Below, in pieces: positions 42,601 to 50,704 of a DNA stretch of 64,000 nt. Location: positions 1 to 64,000 of the forward strand of contig CAXAMN010001148.1 in the NCBI GenBank assembly GCA_963970005.1, in the 5' to 3' direction. The notes under the pieces were generated by a model. The model saw only the letters and a program-made list of their open reading frames with translations. It had not been told where the DNA came from and ran no database searches. How positions within the stretch are numbered: the stretch's first letter is position 1; every line of letters starts with the position of its first letter. Source of the stretch: Durusdinium trenchii (Eukaryota > Sar > Dinophyceae > Suessiales > Symbiodiniaceae). The position numbers and the translations under genes were made by a program.

Positions 42601-44871
42601 TCCGTTCTGTGACAGTGGAGGTGGTGGCAGCTCTTCCTGCTCGCTGGGCTGGTGTCGCTCTGTGCCGGCTTGCTCAGCGGCTTCTGCTTGCTGTTCCGGG
42701 TCTGGAAACAAATCACCAGGTGGAAAATCCTCCTTCGTGATGTCGATAAAATTCTTCTGGGTTGATCTAGAGTGACCCACTTCTGGAAACAGCTGAGCCG
42801 CCGCTGCTCTGATATCACGGACCAAAAATCGGTCTGCTTCTCGCTCTGATGCTGTACGAAGTCTCAACTGCTCTGGGGAACATTTCACAAAAGACCCTGG
42901 CATGGATACCCAGTAGTTTCCTCCAGCCTCCCCAGCAACAATTCCAGGACCTCGCCACCTTGCCATGGACTTCTTGATACCTCTACCTCTTCGCCAGACA
43001 GCCACTTCATCCACAGGGCGAAACTCACGTTTCGGTCGGGGTCTCGCATCCAGAGCAATCCGAGCAGCCCGATGATCCAAAGATTGCAAGACTGCTTCCC
43101 GAGCCTTCTGCCTGGTTCTGAACGAAAAGTTGGCTATGGCATCCTCAACAATGGCTCCATTTGCAATGGGATTGGGATTGTCATCGAACAGATCATCACC
43201 TGGGTATTCTGGGTCCCGACCAAAAACCAATTGATTGGGGCTGTAACCCCCACGTCGCATCAGCTGGTTCTTGGCTTCCACTGTGCAATCCACACACTCC
43301 AACCACTGAGGGTAGTCATCCGGTTGCATTTGATCCATGACCTTGACTAGCATCTGAGCGAAATGCCTTCCCTGAACCTCTACATCACCCATCTGCTCAT
43401 GTGCTTCACCCGGCACGTCCAAAGGGGTTGTCCCATCCCTTTCCAAAGCATCTAAGAAGGGTTGACCCAGGTTGCACCGACTAGCATCAAACTTCACATA
43501 CCGTGGGCGACCAAAGGCTCGGGTCCAGCTTCGATACAGGCGAACTAGAAGATCTGACGTCTCCGTTTCCCTGAAAGGATACATTTGTTGGAAGCCTGAA
43601 GCTCGACAGACAATGTTCAGTGCCTTGATCTGCATGTCTTTCTTCCATGTTGGTAACCACTTGACATCTACTCCAATGTAACGAAGCGGAGCCAGATCTT
43701 TCGGAACAGTACTCTCCTTGACTGCTTTTGGTTGCTTCCGGGCCTCACAAACATCACACTGAAAGCTCTTCACGAGTTCCAGCACCTCTGCACGTGCTCC
43801 ATGGTGCTTCAGGATTCGTAGCATGTCGTCCATGGAGGCATGCCCTAGATTGATGTGCATTTTCTTGACGGCATTGTGAACTCTTTCTCTAGATTGCTTA
43901 GAGATTCCCTTCTCCTCGAGCGACTCATATTTCTCGGAACAAGCAAATCCTCCCAGGATGGAGTTGATGAGCTTCGGGGGGTATACCTGGGTTTGAATAG
44001 ATCTTAGCTGTTCCCCGGATCGGCCTTCAACCACTTGATGCTCATGGTCGCCAGTGCAGCGCAAGCGGGACAGCATGGAGACAATCCCCGGGCCGTTCGT
44101 CAAGAAGCCCCACTCCTTGCCAAACAGCTTCTTGCTCTCCCGGTCTCGCAGCCCAACTGAACACGCTGGCACATCCACTCGGTGACATTCATCATAGCCC
44201 ATCAGGTCCTGTAGTCCTGGCTCTCTCCATGAGGCACTGGTCTTGGAAGACTCAAAGACGAAGAGTCGTCCTTTCCTCATTCGGTCTCGAGCAATTCGAG
44301 CGCACCAGGCCACCATGGCTTTCGCTTCCACCTTCTCCCTGTTGAACTGCTCAATATCCTGTCGCCGCCAAGGTGGGGTTGAGTTCTGCAGCCTGAACAG
44401 CGGTCCACATGGAGGGCTCATGATCGTCAGGTCCGGGTCAAATTTCTCCAGGTAGGTCCAGACGGCCTTCCTGTCCTCTGCCCGTTTCCAATCCCAGCCA
44501 GTACTCAAATCAAAGGCCTTTGCTCCTCTCACTCCAAAGGCTTCGGCCTTCTCTCCGAATCTGCCCGGACAGAAGATCTCCACGCATGACGGCCATGCAT
44601 CGACATCCGTGGTCGTCTGTAAGACCTGTGTCATAGTCCTTTGAAGGGACTTCCGATCACTGGCCCTCATGACGTGTCGCTCACCATCTCCATCATCTTC
44701 TGCCTCAGACAGTTCTCCTTCTGGTTCTTCGGCTGGCTGACTGCCCGTCCTGTTGTCCAGGTCTTCTTCTTCGGTCTCCACCTCATAGTGTCCTTCGTCT
44801 TCCTCTTCTTCTTCTCCACACTGGAGTTCTGTCCGCTCCTCTGGAAGCTCATCCTCCTGGCGGTCCGGATT
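39613..44871 (-). CDS. Copia Pol: methyltransferase-like, integrase, reverse transcriptase, RNase H
   Basis: The frame is open from directly after the Gag stop at 44874-44872 to 39613, about 1750 codons, with no ATG near its start (residue numbers here count from the GTG at 44781). Domains: acidic leader; methyltransferase-like domain at about 62-285 (VEIFCPGRFG, MSPPCGPLFR with Cys125, FVFESSKTS, CSVGLRD); integrase zinc finger His309, His314, Cys342, Cys345; integrase core Asp372, Asp432, Glu468 with exact D-35-E spacing; Ser/Gln-rich linker (about 700-835); copia-type reverse transcriptase with motif A Asp1006 and HVDD 1102-1105; RNase H Asp1258, Glu1311, Asp1356, Asp1407; and an unrecognised C-terminal extension of about 280 residues. 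All catalytic residues checked are present. It is probably made as a Gag-Pol fusion by stop-codon readthrough. Confidence 0.93.
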   Translation of the reverse strand, partial: NPDRQEDELPEERTELQCGEEEEEDEGHYEVETEEEDLDNRTGSQPAEEPEGELSEAEDDGDGERHVMRASDRKSLQRTMTQVLQTTTDVDAWPSCVEIFCPGRFGEKAEAFGVRGAKAFDLSTGWDWKRAEDRKAVWTYLEKFDPDLTIMSPPCGPLFRLQNSTPPWRRQDIEQFNREKVEAKAMVAWCARIARDRMRKGRLFVFESSKTSASWREPGLQDLMGYDECHRVDVPACSVGLRDRESKKLFGKEWGFLTNGPGIVSMLSRLRCTGDHEHQVVEGRSGEQLRSIQTQVYPPKLINSILGGFACSEKYESLEEKGISKQSRERVHNAVKKMHINLGHASMDDMLRILKHHGARAEVLELVKSFQCDVCEARKQPKAVKESTVPKDLAPLRYIGVDVKWLPTWKKDMQIKALNIVCRASGFQQMYPFRETETSDLLVRLYRSWTRAFGRPRYVKFDASRCNLGQPFLDALERDGTTPLDVPGEAHEQMGDVEVQGRHFAQMLVKVMDQMQPDDYPQWLECVDCTVEAKNQLMRRGGYSPNQLVFGRDPEYPGDDLFDDNPNPIANGAIVEDAIANFSFRTRQKAREAVLQSLDHRAARIALDARPRPKREFRPVDEVAVWRRGRGIKKSMARWRGPGIVAGEAGGNYWVSMPGSFVKCSPEQLRLRTASEREADRFLVRDIRAAAAQLFPEVGHSRSTQKNFIDITKEDFPPGDLFPDPEQQAEAAEQAGTERHQPSEQEELPPPPLSQNGSEPMTISSSLTDQLNQLSAEERAAWQESANRADRLDGHHRPKASEPDPKRQRQGQVIGGQQFPQSLPQPPQLTAQQTPIPVSSGSSEKQSSSTSSSSSSSRSSHVRFGDASMIDSAALNVSMNEQGSTEDWVLAIEEGDTEQETTTVLLAGGRREINLKEPQWHTETGQSKLIAGIRKEVNNCVHDKNALRPCSLEESRRIRMQHPSRIVPSRLVLTPKVDDTGEEIVKARWTARGDKDPDLFALVRGGKTQSPTISSNGRYTVLQTIASNRYQLQLGDVTGAFLETKDLKRDQRLWMSGPANYPLPDHDKEQLFEVIRPLYGLNDSPQKWYSTFDETVKELGWVSSKLDPCVYLLWDSGLSRGETQLCGIMGVHVDDVLLGGKGECFEKSIAQLKTKFPFRKWMKGNGTFCGSLLNQDPETFAIQVSQAEFAENLARPKLRVREPPHLTVTPEEASSLKSVLGAGLWLAKETRPDLSVQVSQGQQLLPTPTLGQARTVANISRRAKQHKDLCWTILPIPLDKIKLCLHTDAAFANAKKQGTQAGYIVGVTTEALKSGIPAPWSPAVWKSYRLKRVVGSTFAGETQALADGLGHTEWLACHLAELKFPKFQLSSRHEYFKDFGIQAITDCKSIYDHLQKYASPGTITDKRVAIDLVIVKESLKRLWGSIRWAPTWLQLADALTKESADAMDILRGAMKSNVYHLNNESVMLQSAAEQRALRARKKNQPKDFGSEVLWIQDYKTEETMVKVSAKGFTEDEVRALFENMVSRHAKTSEEFLAHIHQSRAACKAKIPLHMVNSKMLRGETGLATFTYTKTTQMIAVQAGAAFLDVIEDTMIEVMEKYGSMLKHNEILPMKEGTGEWSEAFRMVLHEGARSQFLEKENEEKKDPETPVVESTRVLTPTDEAFVAAIAELCHKGSRKLHEYPAWKQKFLQTMCRDFGADPQMVIDLSGLTEQFSMATDDEDGWSVPSDQAKAGGAGAKPRPRRSLYPRSP

Positions 44872-44874
44872 CTA
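44872..44874 (-). promoter_or_regulatory. In-frame TAG between Gag and Pol, candidate readthrough stop
   Basis: GAT TAG AAT CCG GAC: a single amber codon separates two frames that are otherwise continuous (both have codon starts divisible by three). Pol has no ATG start nearby. Readthrough of an amber stop between Gag and Pol is known from some retroviruses and some plant copia elements. Confidence 0.6.
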
Positions 44875-46995
44875 ATCGTCCATGATCGTCTCATCAAACT
44901 CCTCAGTCACGTTGATGGCACCCTCTAGCTCGACTTCCTCGCCATCCCCCATTGGCGACCACTCAGGATCTGGAGTGAACGACCGCTCTTCTTCCATCAT
45001 CTCGCCTTGCCACACCTCCGTGTGCATGACCTCCACCTCCACATCCTGCACCTTGGCCGGCTGGTTCATGTCGAGAAGGTTGATCTGGTAGCTTCCATCC
45101 CGCTGCTCAAGCAACGGAACGGCCAAGTGTGCACGCTTGAGGAGTAGCTCCCCTTGTTGCAGGTCCATCACCGCTCCAAGTGCCTTCAAGAAGCGCTTGG
45201 ACAAGAGCAGTGGCACCTGGCCAGGAACCACATGCATCCGGAGCCACATCTTCACTCCGGCCAGGAAGATCGGGATCTGCACGGTGCGGAAGGACTTATC
45301 GGAGGCACCATTCCCGTACCGGAAGGCGTGAGGCTTATGAGGCAACTCCTTCACCTTCAAGTTGTACTCGGCCAACACGGCCTCATGGCGCTTGAGGGTG
45401 TCCTCTCCGATCAGTCCCCGGCCACATCCCGTGTCCACCACGCCATGACCTGGTGAATGGACAAGTGCCACCAAGGATTCCTCCTCCTCTGACTCCTCGC
45501 TGTCCGCAGGTGATTGCAACATCTCCTCTTGAGCGAGGTCGAGCTCATCCTTATAGGAAATGGCCATCTGCACGAGCTCTTCATCCGTAGGCCCAATCTC
45601 CGCCTCCCGCATGTAGAAAATGGTTTGCCCCGACCATTCAAAGTCCAGTTTGCGGTGTGCTTCACCACGGTGCTTCCAGTTATGTGCAAAAAGGACAGAG
45701 GTCTCTCCATTGTTCTTGATCGCTTTGGTAGTTCGGGTTTCACAGAGATCCTCGATCGGAATGGGACATCCCGACGCTGCGGGGGTGAAGAGCTGTCTCC
45801 TGGGCAAAAGATGCTCCCTTATCACTCTGTTGCCTTGGACATGCCAAAAATCACGTGGTCGATACTCCCATCCAGCTACCAAGGCATGCATCTCCTGGCC
45901 CGTCAATGGCCTCCCGTGCTCCAGAGCTGGTGGAGGATGATGACGGGTGATCACCGCGCCGTCCGCAAAGGTCTCCGTCTCCGTGTAGCCTGTAGGCGAA
46001 ATCGTCATCTCTGGCTCGAAGAAGTCGTTGGACCACACCATCCACACATAGTTCACCTTGGTGTTGACTGATCCGGACTCCTTTTGATGGCCTTTTGACC
46101 CACCTTTTCCTTTCTTGGGGCAGTTCTTGCTGAAGTGGCCCACTTGTTTACATCGGAAGCATCGAACTCGACTTTCCAGCTTCTTGAAATCACGACCTGG
46201 TGCTCCTCCATTGCCGAAGCCTCGTGACATCTTGGTCTGATTGATGCCGGCTCTTGTTTGCTTCCATGTCAACAGAGCATCAACCGCATCTTGTTCTTCC
46301 ACTTCATCCTCAGTCGCATAGCCCGCATCTGCCAGGTAGGCCTCGAAGGTGTCCTCTTCTGATTGGGGCTCATGTTCCTCCATAGGCTCCTCTGAATCGA
46401 CCCGGTACGTGGCCGTTTGCTTGGAGGCTTGATACAGGTTGTCAGGGTAGGTGGTTCGGAGTGCGGCCGCAATGTCATTCTCCTTGTATGATTGTCTTGC
46501 CGCAGCCAACACCACAGCCTTTCTCTCTGGGCTCAACTTGGCAAAGCGAAGCATCAAGTATCCCTTAGCCACCTCCGGTAAGGAGACCCCTTCTGCCTCA
46601 GCTGCGGAGAAGGCAGCTCTGGCTTTGCCTGTGTAAATGGCCGTTGACTCTCCCTTCTCAACTCGCAAGTCGAAGATCTGGTCAAGTACCTTGCCCAACC
46701 TGTCGTGTGAAGCCTCTGCTGGGAACCGCTCATCAAGGGCCTGGAAGATCACGTCCTCTCCACCAGCCACTTCGATGCGATCCATCGTGATCGTATCGAG
46801 CGCTCGAAGTGCCGTGCCATCGAGGAGCGCGAAGATCAGGCTGCCATGAGCTTCAACTGGAATGCCCTTGGCCTTCTGCACCACAAGGAAGGCCCGGCAC
46901 CACCGCTTCCAGCGTTCGTAGTCCTTCGATGGCGAGGCTCCGTCGCCATCAAATCGTTTCGTGAGGCCTTCCGACCTCTTCTCCTCTGTTCCCAT
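44872..46995 (-). CDS. Copia Gag with CCHC knuckle and aspartic protease
   Basis: The start is taken as the ATG at 46995, 38 bases inside the 5' LTR end; the frame is also open further upstream into the LTR (to 47070) but without an ATG. About 707 residues. A Gag-like helical region comes first (ERWKRWCRAFLVV), then a CCHC zinc knuckle CFRCKQVGHFSKNC that packages RNA, and a retropepsin-like motif GVVDTGCGRGLIG near the C-terminal third. The protease therefore sits in the Gag frame rather than in Pol. The frame ends in an acidic tail and TAG. The next codon AAT continues openly into Pol in the same frame. Confidence 0.9.
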   Translation of the reverse strand: MGTEEKRSEGLTKRFDGDGASPSKDYERWKRWCRAFLVVQKAKGIPVEAHGSLIFALLDGTALRALDTITMDRIEVAGGEDVIFQALDERFPAEASHDRLGKVLDQIFDLRVEKGESTAIYTGKARAAFSAAEAEGVSLPEVAKGYLMLRFAKLSPERKAVVLAAARQSYKENDIAAALRTTYPDNLYQASKQTATYRVDSEEPMEEHEPQSEEDTFEAYLADAGYATEDEVEEQDAVDALLTWKQTRAGINQTKMSRGFGNGGAPGRDFKKLESRVRCFRCKQVGHFSKNCPKKGKGGSKGHQKESGSVNTKVNYVWMVWSNDFFEPEMTISPTGYTETETFADGAVITRHHPPPALEHGRPLTGQEMHALVAGWEYRPRDFWHVQGNRVIREHLLPRRQLFTPAASGCPIPIEDLCETRTTKAIKNNGETSVLFAHNWKHRGEAHRKLDFEWSGQTIFYMREAEIGPTDEELVQMAISYKDELDLAQEEMLQSPADSEESEEEESLVALVHSPGHGVVDTGCGRGLIGEDTLKRHEAVLAEYNLKVKELPHKPHAFRYGNGASDKSFRTVQIPIFLAGVKMWLRMHVVPGQVPLLLSKRFLKALGAVMDLQQGELLLKRAHLAVPLLEQRDGSYQINLLDMNQPAKVQDVEVEVMHTEVWQGEMMEEERSFTPDPEWSPMGDGEEVELEGAINVTEEFDETIMDD

Positions 46996-47015
46996 TTCTC
47001 CCACGCAGTAGCCAC

Positions 47016-47032
47016 TCCGGGCTCCGCTACCA
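47016..47032 (-). other. Primer-binding site of the copia element
   Basis: TGGTAGCGGAGCCCGGA lies one base after the 5' LTR in element orientation. It begins TGG, complementary to a tRNA 3' CCA end, and resembles the initiator-Met type TGGTATCAGAGC used by many copia elements. Confidence 0.7.
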
Positions 47033-47033
47033 G

Positions 47034-47207
47034 TTTGAAGGGACTGGCTCCCTCTCACGAAGATCCGCAAGTAGCCCTTTTCCTATGGCTTGGGGCGGTG
47101 AAAGAAGGTCCGTGGAGCGCCTGCTCCTTCCTTCGACTCCGGCCTAAATGGCAACGGACAAACCTAACTGTTCATGGGTGGTCAAGTCCAACTCAGTGAC
47201 ATTCGCA
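47034..47207 (-). repeat. 5' LTR of the copia element
   Basis: 174 bases, identical to 39395-39568. The element promoter should lie here; no TATA-like motif stands out. Confidence 0.92.
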
Positions 47208-47212
47208 AACAT
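47208..47212. repeat. Target-site duplication AACAT, right side
   Basis: Pairs with 39390-39394. Confidence 0.85.
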
Positions 47213-48411
47213 GGTATCGCATGGCTGAAGTCGTTGCCATTTCCTATCGAAGCCATCCACTAAATCTCAAGTGCCATTGGGCCATGAACGTTTTCTTGGA
47301 CACTCACCAAAACAATCCAAAACATGGCAAGGGGATGCCCAATCTGTAAATGTCTAGGTGGTCTTTGCTTGATGCGTCCAAACACAAAGCAAACACCAAA
47401 GCTTTGGCTTGAGGCACGTTCCTCAAGAACGTTGCTTTGACCCAAATCGGTCTTCACTTGAAGTCTGATGTCCCCGGTCGAACATCGTCTCAGTCTCCGC
47501 ACCTGACGCTCGTGAAAGAAGCCTTCAAGGGAAGCTGGGCGGCCCGTTTGCGCCTGGCTCCGTCGAAAAAGACATGTTTCGGCATCCGGGCTTCTTCCCT
47601 AGGTTTGGCGATCTCGAGGTCTGGTTGAGACCCTCTAAAGTGACACTTGGGAACTGGGAACTTGGGAGAACGAACAAAACGGTTCGGATTTCGGACCAAA
47701 CCGCCTCGATGAAGGTGTTGTGAACAAAGAGCGGCACTGGGTACTGGATGTCCTCAACACCTCGCGGGCAAGTCGAAACGATGTCACTGCGAGATGTCAC
47801 CTGCTATCGCCCCTTCACTTCTTGCCAGGAGCAAGGGCATCACTACTAGGAGCAAGGACACTACTAGTAGCTCCTGGCATCGCTACTAGTATATAACAAG
47901 AAGCTACTAGGAGCAAAGGGCATCGCTAGTAGTATGTCCGCTTTCTCCATGCATGTTCCATGCATGTGCCATGATATCGAGACACATCGGTTGTTGCACT
48001 GAGCATGGTGGTATGGTGCCGTAGACCTTGACCCTTCGGCATCCCCGCATGCCTGGAGGCTCTGCCATGCTCCTGTTGCCCACACAAGTGCTCAACTAAG
48101 TCAAACCTGTCAAACGGACTTGAAAAACAGAGTGACCCACTCAAGCCGTATCCAAAGATTCCCCACAGTGACCACGGGCACCACATCCACCGGCCTTGCT
48201 GGGACATGCAGCGGCATCTTTGAACCGAAACGAACAAACGAACCCCGTCAGCAAGAGCGGAAAAAACCGTAGGTCTTAGCATGTACCGCTTGCCGGTGGG
48301 TAATCAGTTACTGGGTGGACGTTTCGACTGGTTTGAAAAATCTTTTCTGTCATGGAGGGATGGTGGGGTTTGCAAAGCCTTGTGCTGATAGAATAACAAA
48401 CTGCAGAAATG
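47213..48411. other. Intergenic DNA, no gene seen
   Basis: Short overlapping frames on both strands only. It contains one modular repeat at 47826-47938. Confidence 0.4.
47826..47938 (+). repeat. CTAG-linked modular repeat, copy 8 (longest)
   Basis: GCCAGGAGCAAGGGCATC, CTAGGAGCAAGGACACTAC, CTAGTAGCTCCTGGCATCGC, AACAAGAAGCTACTAGGAGC and GGGCATCGCTAGTAG in series, showing the module order most clearly. Confidence 0.75.
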
Positions 48412-48524
48412 CATAGGTTTCTTTCAAATTTCATTCAAATTCATTCAAATTTAGCTCAAATTTGCAAGACCAAAGTTTGAGCTAAATTTGAATGAATTTG
48501 AATGAAATTTGAAAGAAACCTATG
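48412..48524. repeat. Fold-back element with perfect 49-bp arms
   Basis: Arms 48412-48460 and 48476-48524 are exact reverse complements around a 15-base loop. The arms are built of AAATTTCATTC words. Related copies lie at 48549-48602 (one arm) and 50595-50704. Confidence 0.9.
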
Positions 48525-48629
48525 TAAGGGTAACCAATTCAGTGACATGACCAAAGGTTGAACTAAATTTGAATGAATTTGAATGAAATTTGAAAGAAAC
48601 GTGTGTAAGGGTAACCAATTCAGTGACAT
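48525..48629 (+). repeat. Tandem duplication of the fold-back right arm and its tail
   Basis: The tail TAAGGGTAACCAATTCAGTG follows the first hairpin. A second right arm (48559-48600) with the same tail follows it at 48606-48629. The duplicated unit is about 80 bases. Confidence 0.75.
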
Positions 48630-49133
48630 TAAGCATCCAGGTCATGACAATTGACGTTGCCAAAACGTTTGGCTGTCATTTAATTCATCAAAGCATGTGA
48701 TTAATGTTCATGTGGCAATTGTCATCCGGCAGATGTGGAAGGGCCTTGCCACCGGAAAACATCAAATGATTGACCATCACCGTTTGTTTCAACGTGGGTT
48801 TGTTTTAGCCTTTTTTCTCCTGTCAAGCTGTCATATGTCTCCTGTCCCCTAGGCGGGCCCTTTTTCTTGAGGTTTAGAAGCCACCATGTTTCTTCATAAT
48901 TGCACGAGCGTGAGTTTGAAGGCAAAGCCATCCACATCTATATCTTCAAAGCAGTGAAGTAAGCACAACTGTGGACTGCGGCGCATTGACCTTTGATATG
49001 ATAGATATATCAGACAGAGCCACAATACACAAGGGTGTACTTACTAACATTTGCCCACTGTCGTGAGATTTGGATCCCAAGCTCTTGTACAAATGTTCAA
49101 CTGTTTGGACAGTTCTAGGGGGTGCCGGGGCAA

Positions 49134-49237
49134 GGCCATGATGCAAGAAATGCTCGCCCCAAATCGGTACAAAAAGGGGTCTAAATTTAGACCCCTTTTT
49201 CCACCGATTTGGAGCCAGCATTTCTTGCATCATGGCC
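49134..49237. repeat. 104-bp near-perfect hairpin
   Basis: Arms of 52 bases meet at TCTAAATTTAGA (centre 49185/49186) with only four mismatches and no loop. Each arm begins GGCCATGATGCAAGAAATGC. Confidence 0.9.
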
Positions 49238-49785
49238 CTGTCAACCCGAGAGGAACCAGGGGCGCCCTTTCTCTTCTGGCTTGAAGGTTTAGAATCTTAG
49301 AACCTTTTTTGGTGTTGAAACAAGGCACCCCCAACTATTTTTTGTCCTATGGTCCTATTGACGACAAACCCACCCGCAATTCCAGCTGGTATTGAAAAAA
49401 AGGCTCTTGTACAAACGTTCAACTCGTTGGATAACTGCCCTTTTTCTTCTGGTTCAGCACCCTTTTCAGATACAAAAGGGCACCCCCAACAACAAGCAGG
49501 TCCTCAGCGTGAACATGAACATGAACTTGAACAGGGGCTCTCAAGCGCGCAAGCTCTCCTGAACCCTGCTTAGCAGCTTAACTTAGTAATGATGAAGCGT
49601 TGCTGGCACGGCCATTTGTCTTCATTGAAGTCAATTGTTATTCAACCGTTCCAATCAATCTGCTTTCGTAAACAAGCTGGGTCAAGCACCGTGATTACAT
49701 TCACTGTCCACTCTCCTGTCCTCTGACTGGACTCACATACACATGGTCAGCTCACCTCAGTAGACCACTTGAATGGTCTCCTGAG

Positions 49786-50432
49786 ATTGGATGATCCGAT
49801 GGTCTGCTGATGTGACCCGATGATCCGATGATCCAATGGTCTGCTGGTCCCATGATCCGATGATCCGATGGTCCAGTGATCCGATGATCCGAAAGGTCCG
49901 ATGATCCGATGGTCCGATGATCCGATGATCCGAGGGTCTGCTGATCCAATGATCTGATGGTCTGATGATCCGGGTCCGATGATCCGATGATCCGATGCTC
50001 TGCTGATCCAATGATCTGATGGTCTGATGATCCGATGCTCTGCTGATCCAATGATCTGATGGTCTGATATATCCAATGGTCCGATGATCCGACGATCCGA
50101 CGGTCCAACGATCCTTTAGTACGGTCACAATCAGAACAATGGTTCAACGATCTCATGATCCGATGAGCCGATGGTCCGAGTCCAATGATCCGATGGTCCG
50201 ATGATCAAATTTAATGGCCGGATGATCCGATGGTCTGTTGATCTGATGGTCCGATAATCCGATAGTACGATGACCCGATGAGCCGATGAGCGTCTGCTGA
50301 TCCAATGGCCTGCTGATCCAATTAATGATCGGATGGTCCGACGCTACGATGAGCTGATGCTCTGCTCCGCCGATGGTCCGATGATCCGATGATCCAACAA
50401 TCTGACGATTCGATTCTGATCCAATGATCCGA
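49786..50432 (-). repeat. Degenerate minisatellite of 9-bp GATCCGATG-type units
   Basis: About 650 bases of GATCCGATG, GGTCCGATG and CTGCTGATC variants. Because the unit length is a multiple of three and contains no stop, all three minus-strand frames stay open for over 300 bases (SDHRIIGSSDHQI-like). This is a repeat and not a protein gene. Confidence 0.9.
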
Positions 50433-50435
50433 TGT

Positions 50436-50484
50436 CCGGCGCTGAACAACCACATACAGTCTGTTCAAGGTTGTTCAGCGCCGG
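50436..50484. repeat. Hairpin at the edge of the minisatellite
   Basis: CCGGCGCTGAACAACC (50436-50451) is exactly complementary to GGTTGTTCAGCGCCGG (50469-50484) across a 17-base loop. Confidence 0.85.
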
Positions 50485-50594
50485 GCTCAAAGTCTGGCGA
50501 CCCCATTCTACGCGGTGCCAGCCACAAGTTGCCAAGTTCAGGCCAGACTGGGACTGGTGTTTGTAGCACTTTAATCAACAAAACTGCAAAAATG

Positions 50595-50704
50595 CATGGT
50601 TTTCTTTCAAATTTCATTCAAATTCATTCAAATTAGTTCAAATTTGCAAGACTAAAATTTGAACTAAATTTGAATGAAATTGAATGAAATTTGAAAGAAA
50701 CATG
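50595..50704. repeat. Fold-back element, diverged second copy
   Basis: Related to 48412-48524, with the same AAATTTCATTCAAATTCATT arm and TTTGCAAGAC loop start, but a few mismatches between arms. It is followed by GTAAGGGTCAC, like the tail of the first copy. Confidence 0.8.

Larger units (their letters stand above)
39395..47207 (-). mobile_element. Complete Ty1/copia retrotransposon with identical LTRs
   Basis: A 7.8-kb element on the minus strand: 174-bp LTRs at both ends that look identical base for base, 5-bp target duplications (AACAT), a primer-binding site next to the 5' LTR, a Gag-protease frame, and a Pol frame with methyltransferase-like, integrase, reverse transcriptase and RNase H domains. 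The order integrase before reverse transcriptase defines Ty1/copia (Pseudoviridae type). The only interruption between Gag and Pol is one in-frame TAG. No clear polypurine tract is visible beside the 3' LTR. Identical LTRs and intact frames indicate a very recent insertion. Confidence 0.95.

Noticed and set aside
46995-47070. Gag starting inside the LTR at 47070
   Set aside because: The frame is open there but the codon is TTG; the first ATG, downstream of the primer-binding site, is at 46995.
49747-50156. Long minus-strand ORFs encoding SDHRIIG repeats
   Set aside because: All three frames are open because of a stop-free 9-bp minisatellite; no evidence of a protein gene.
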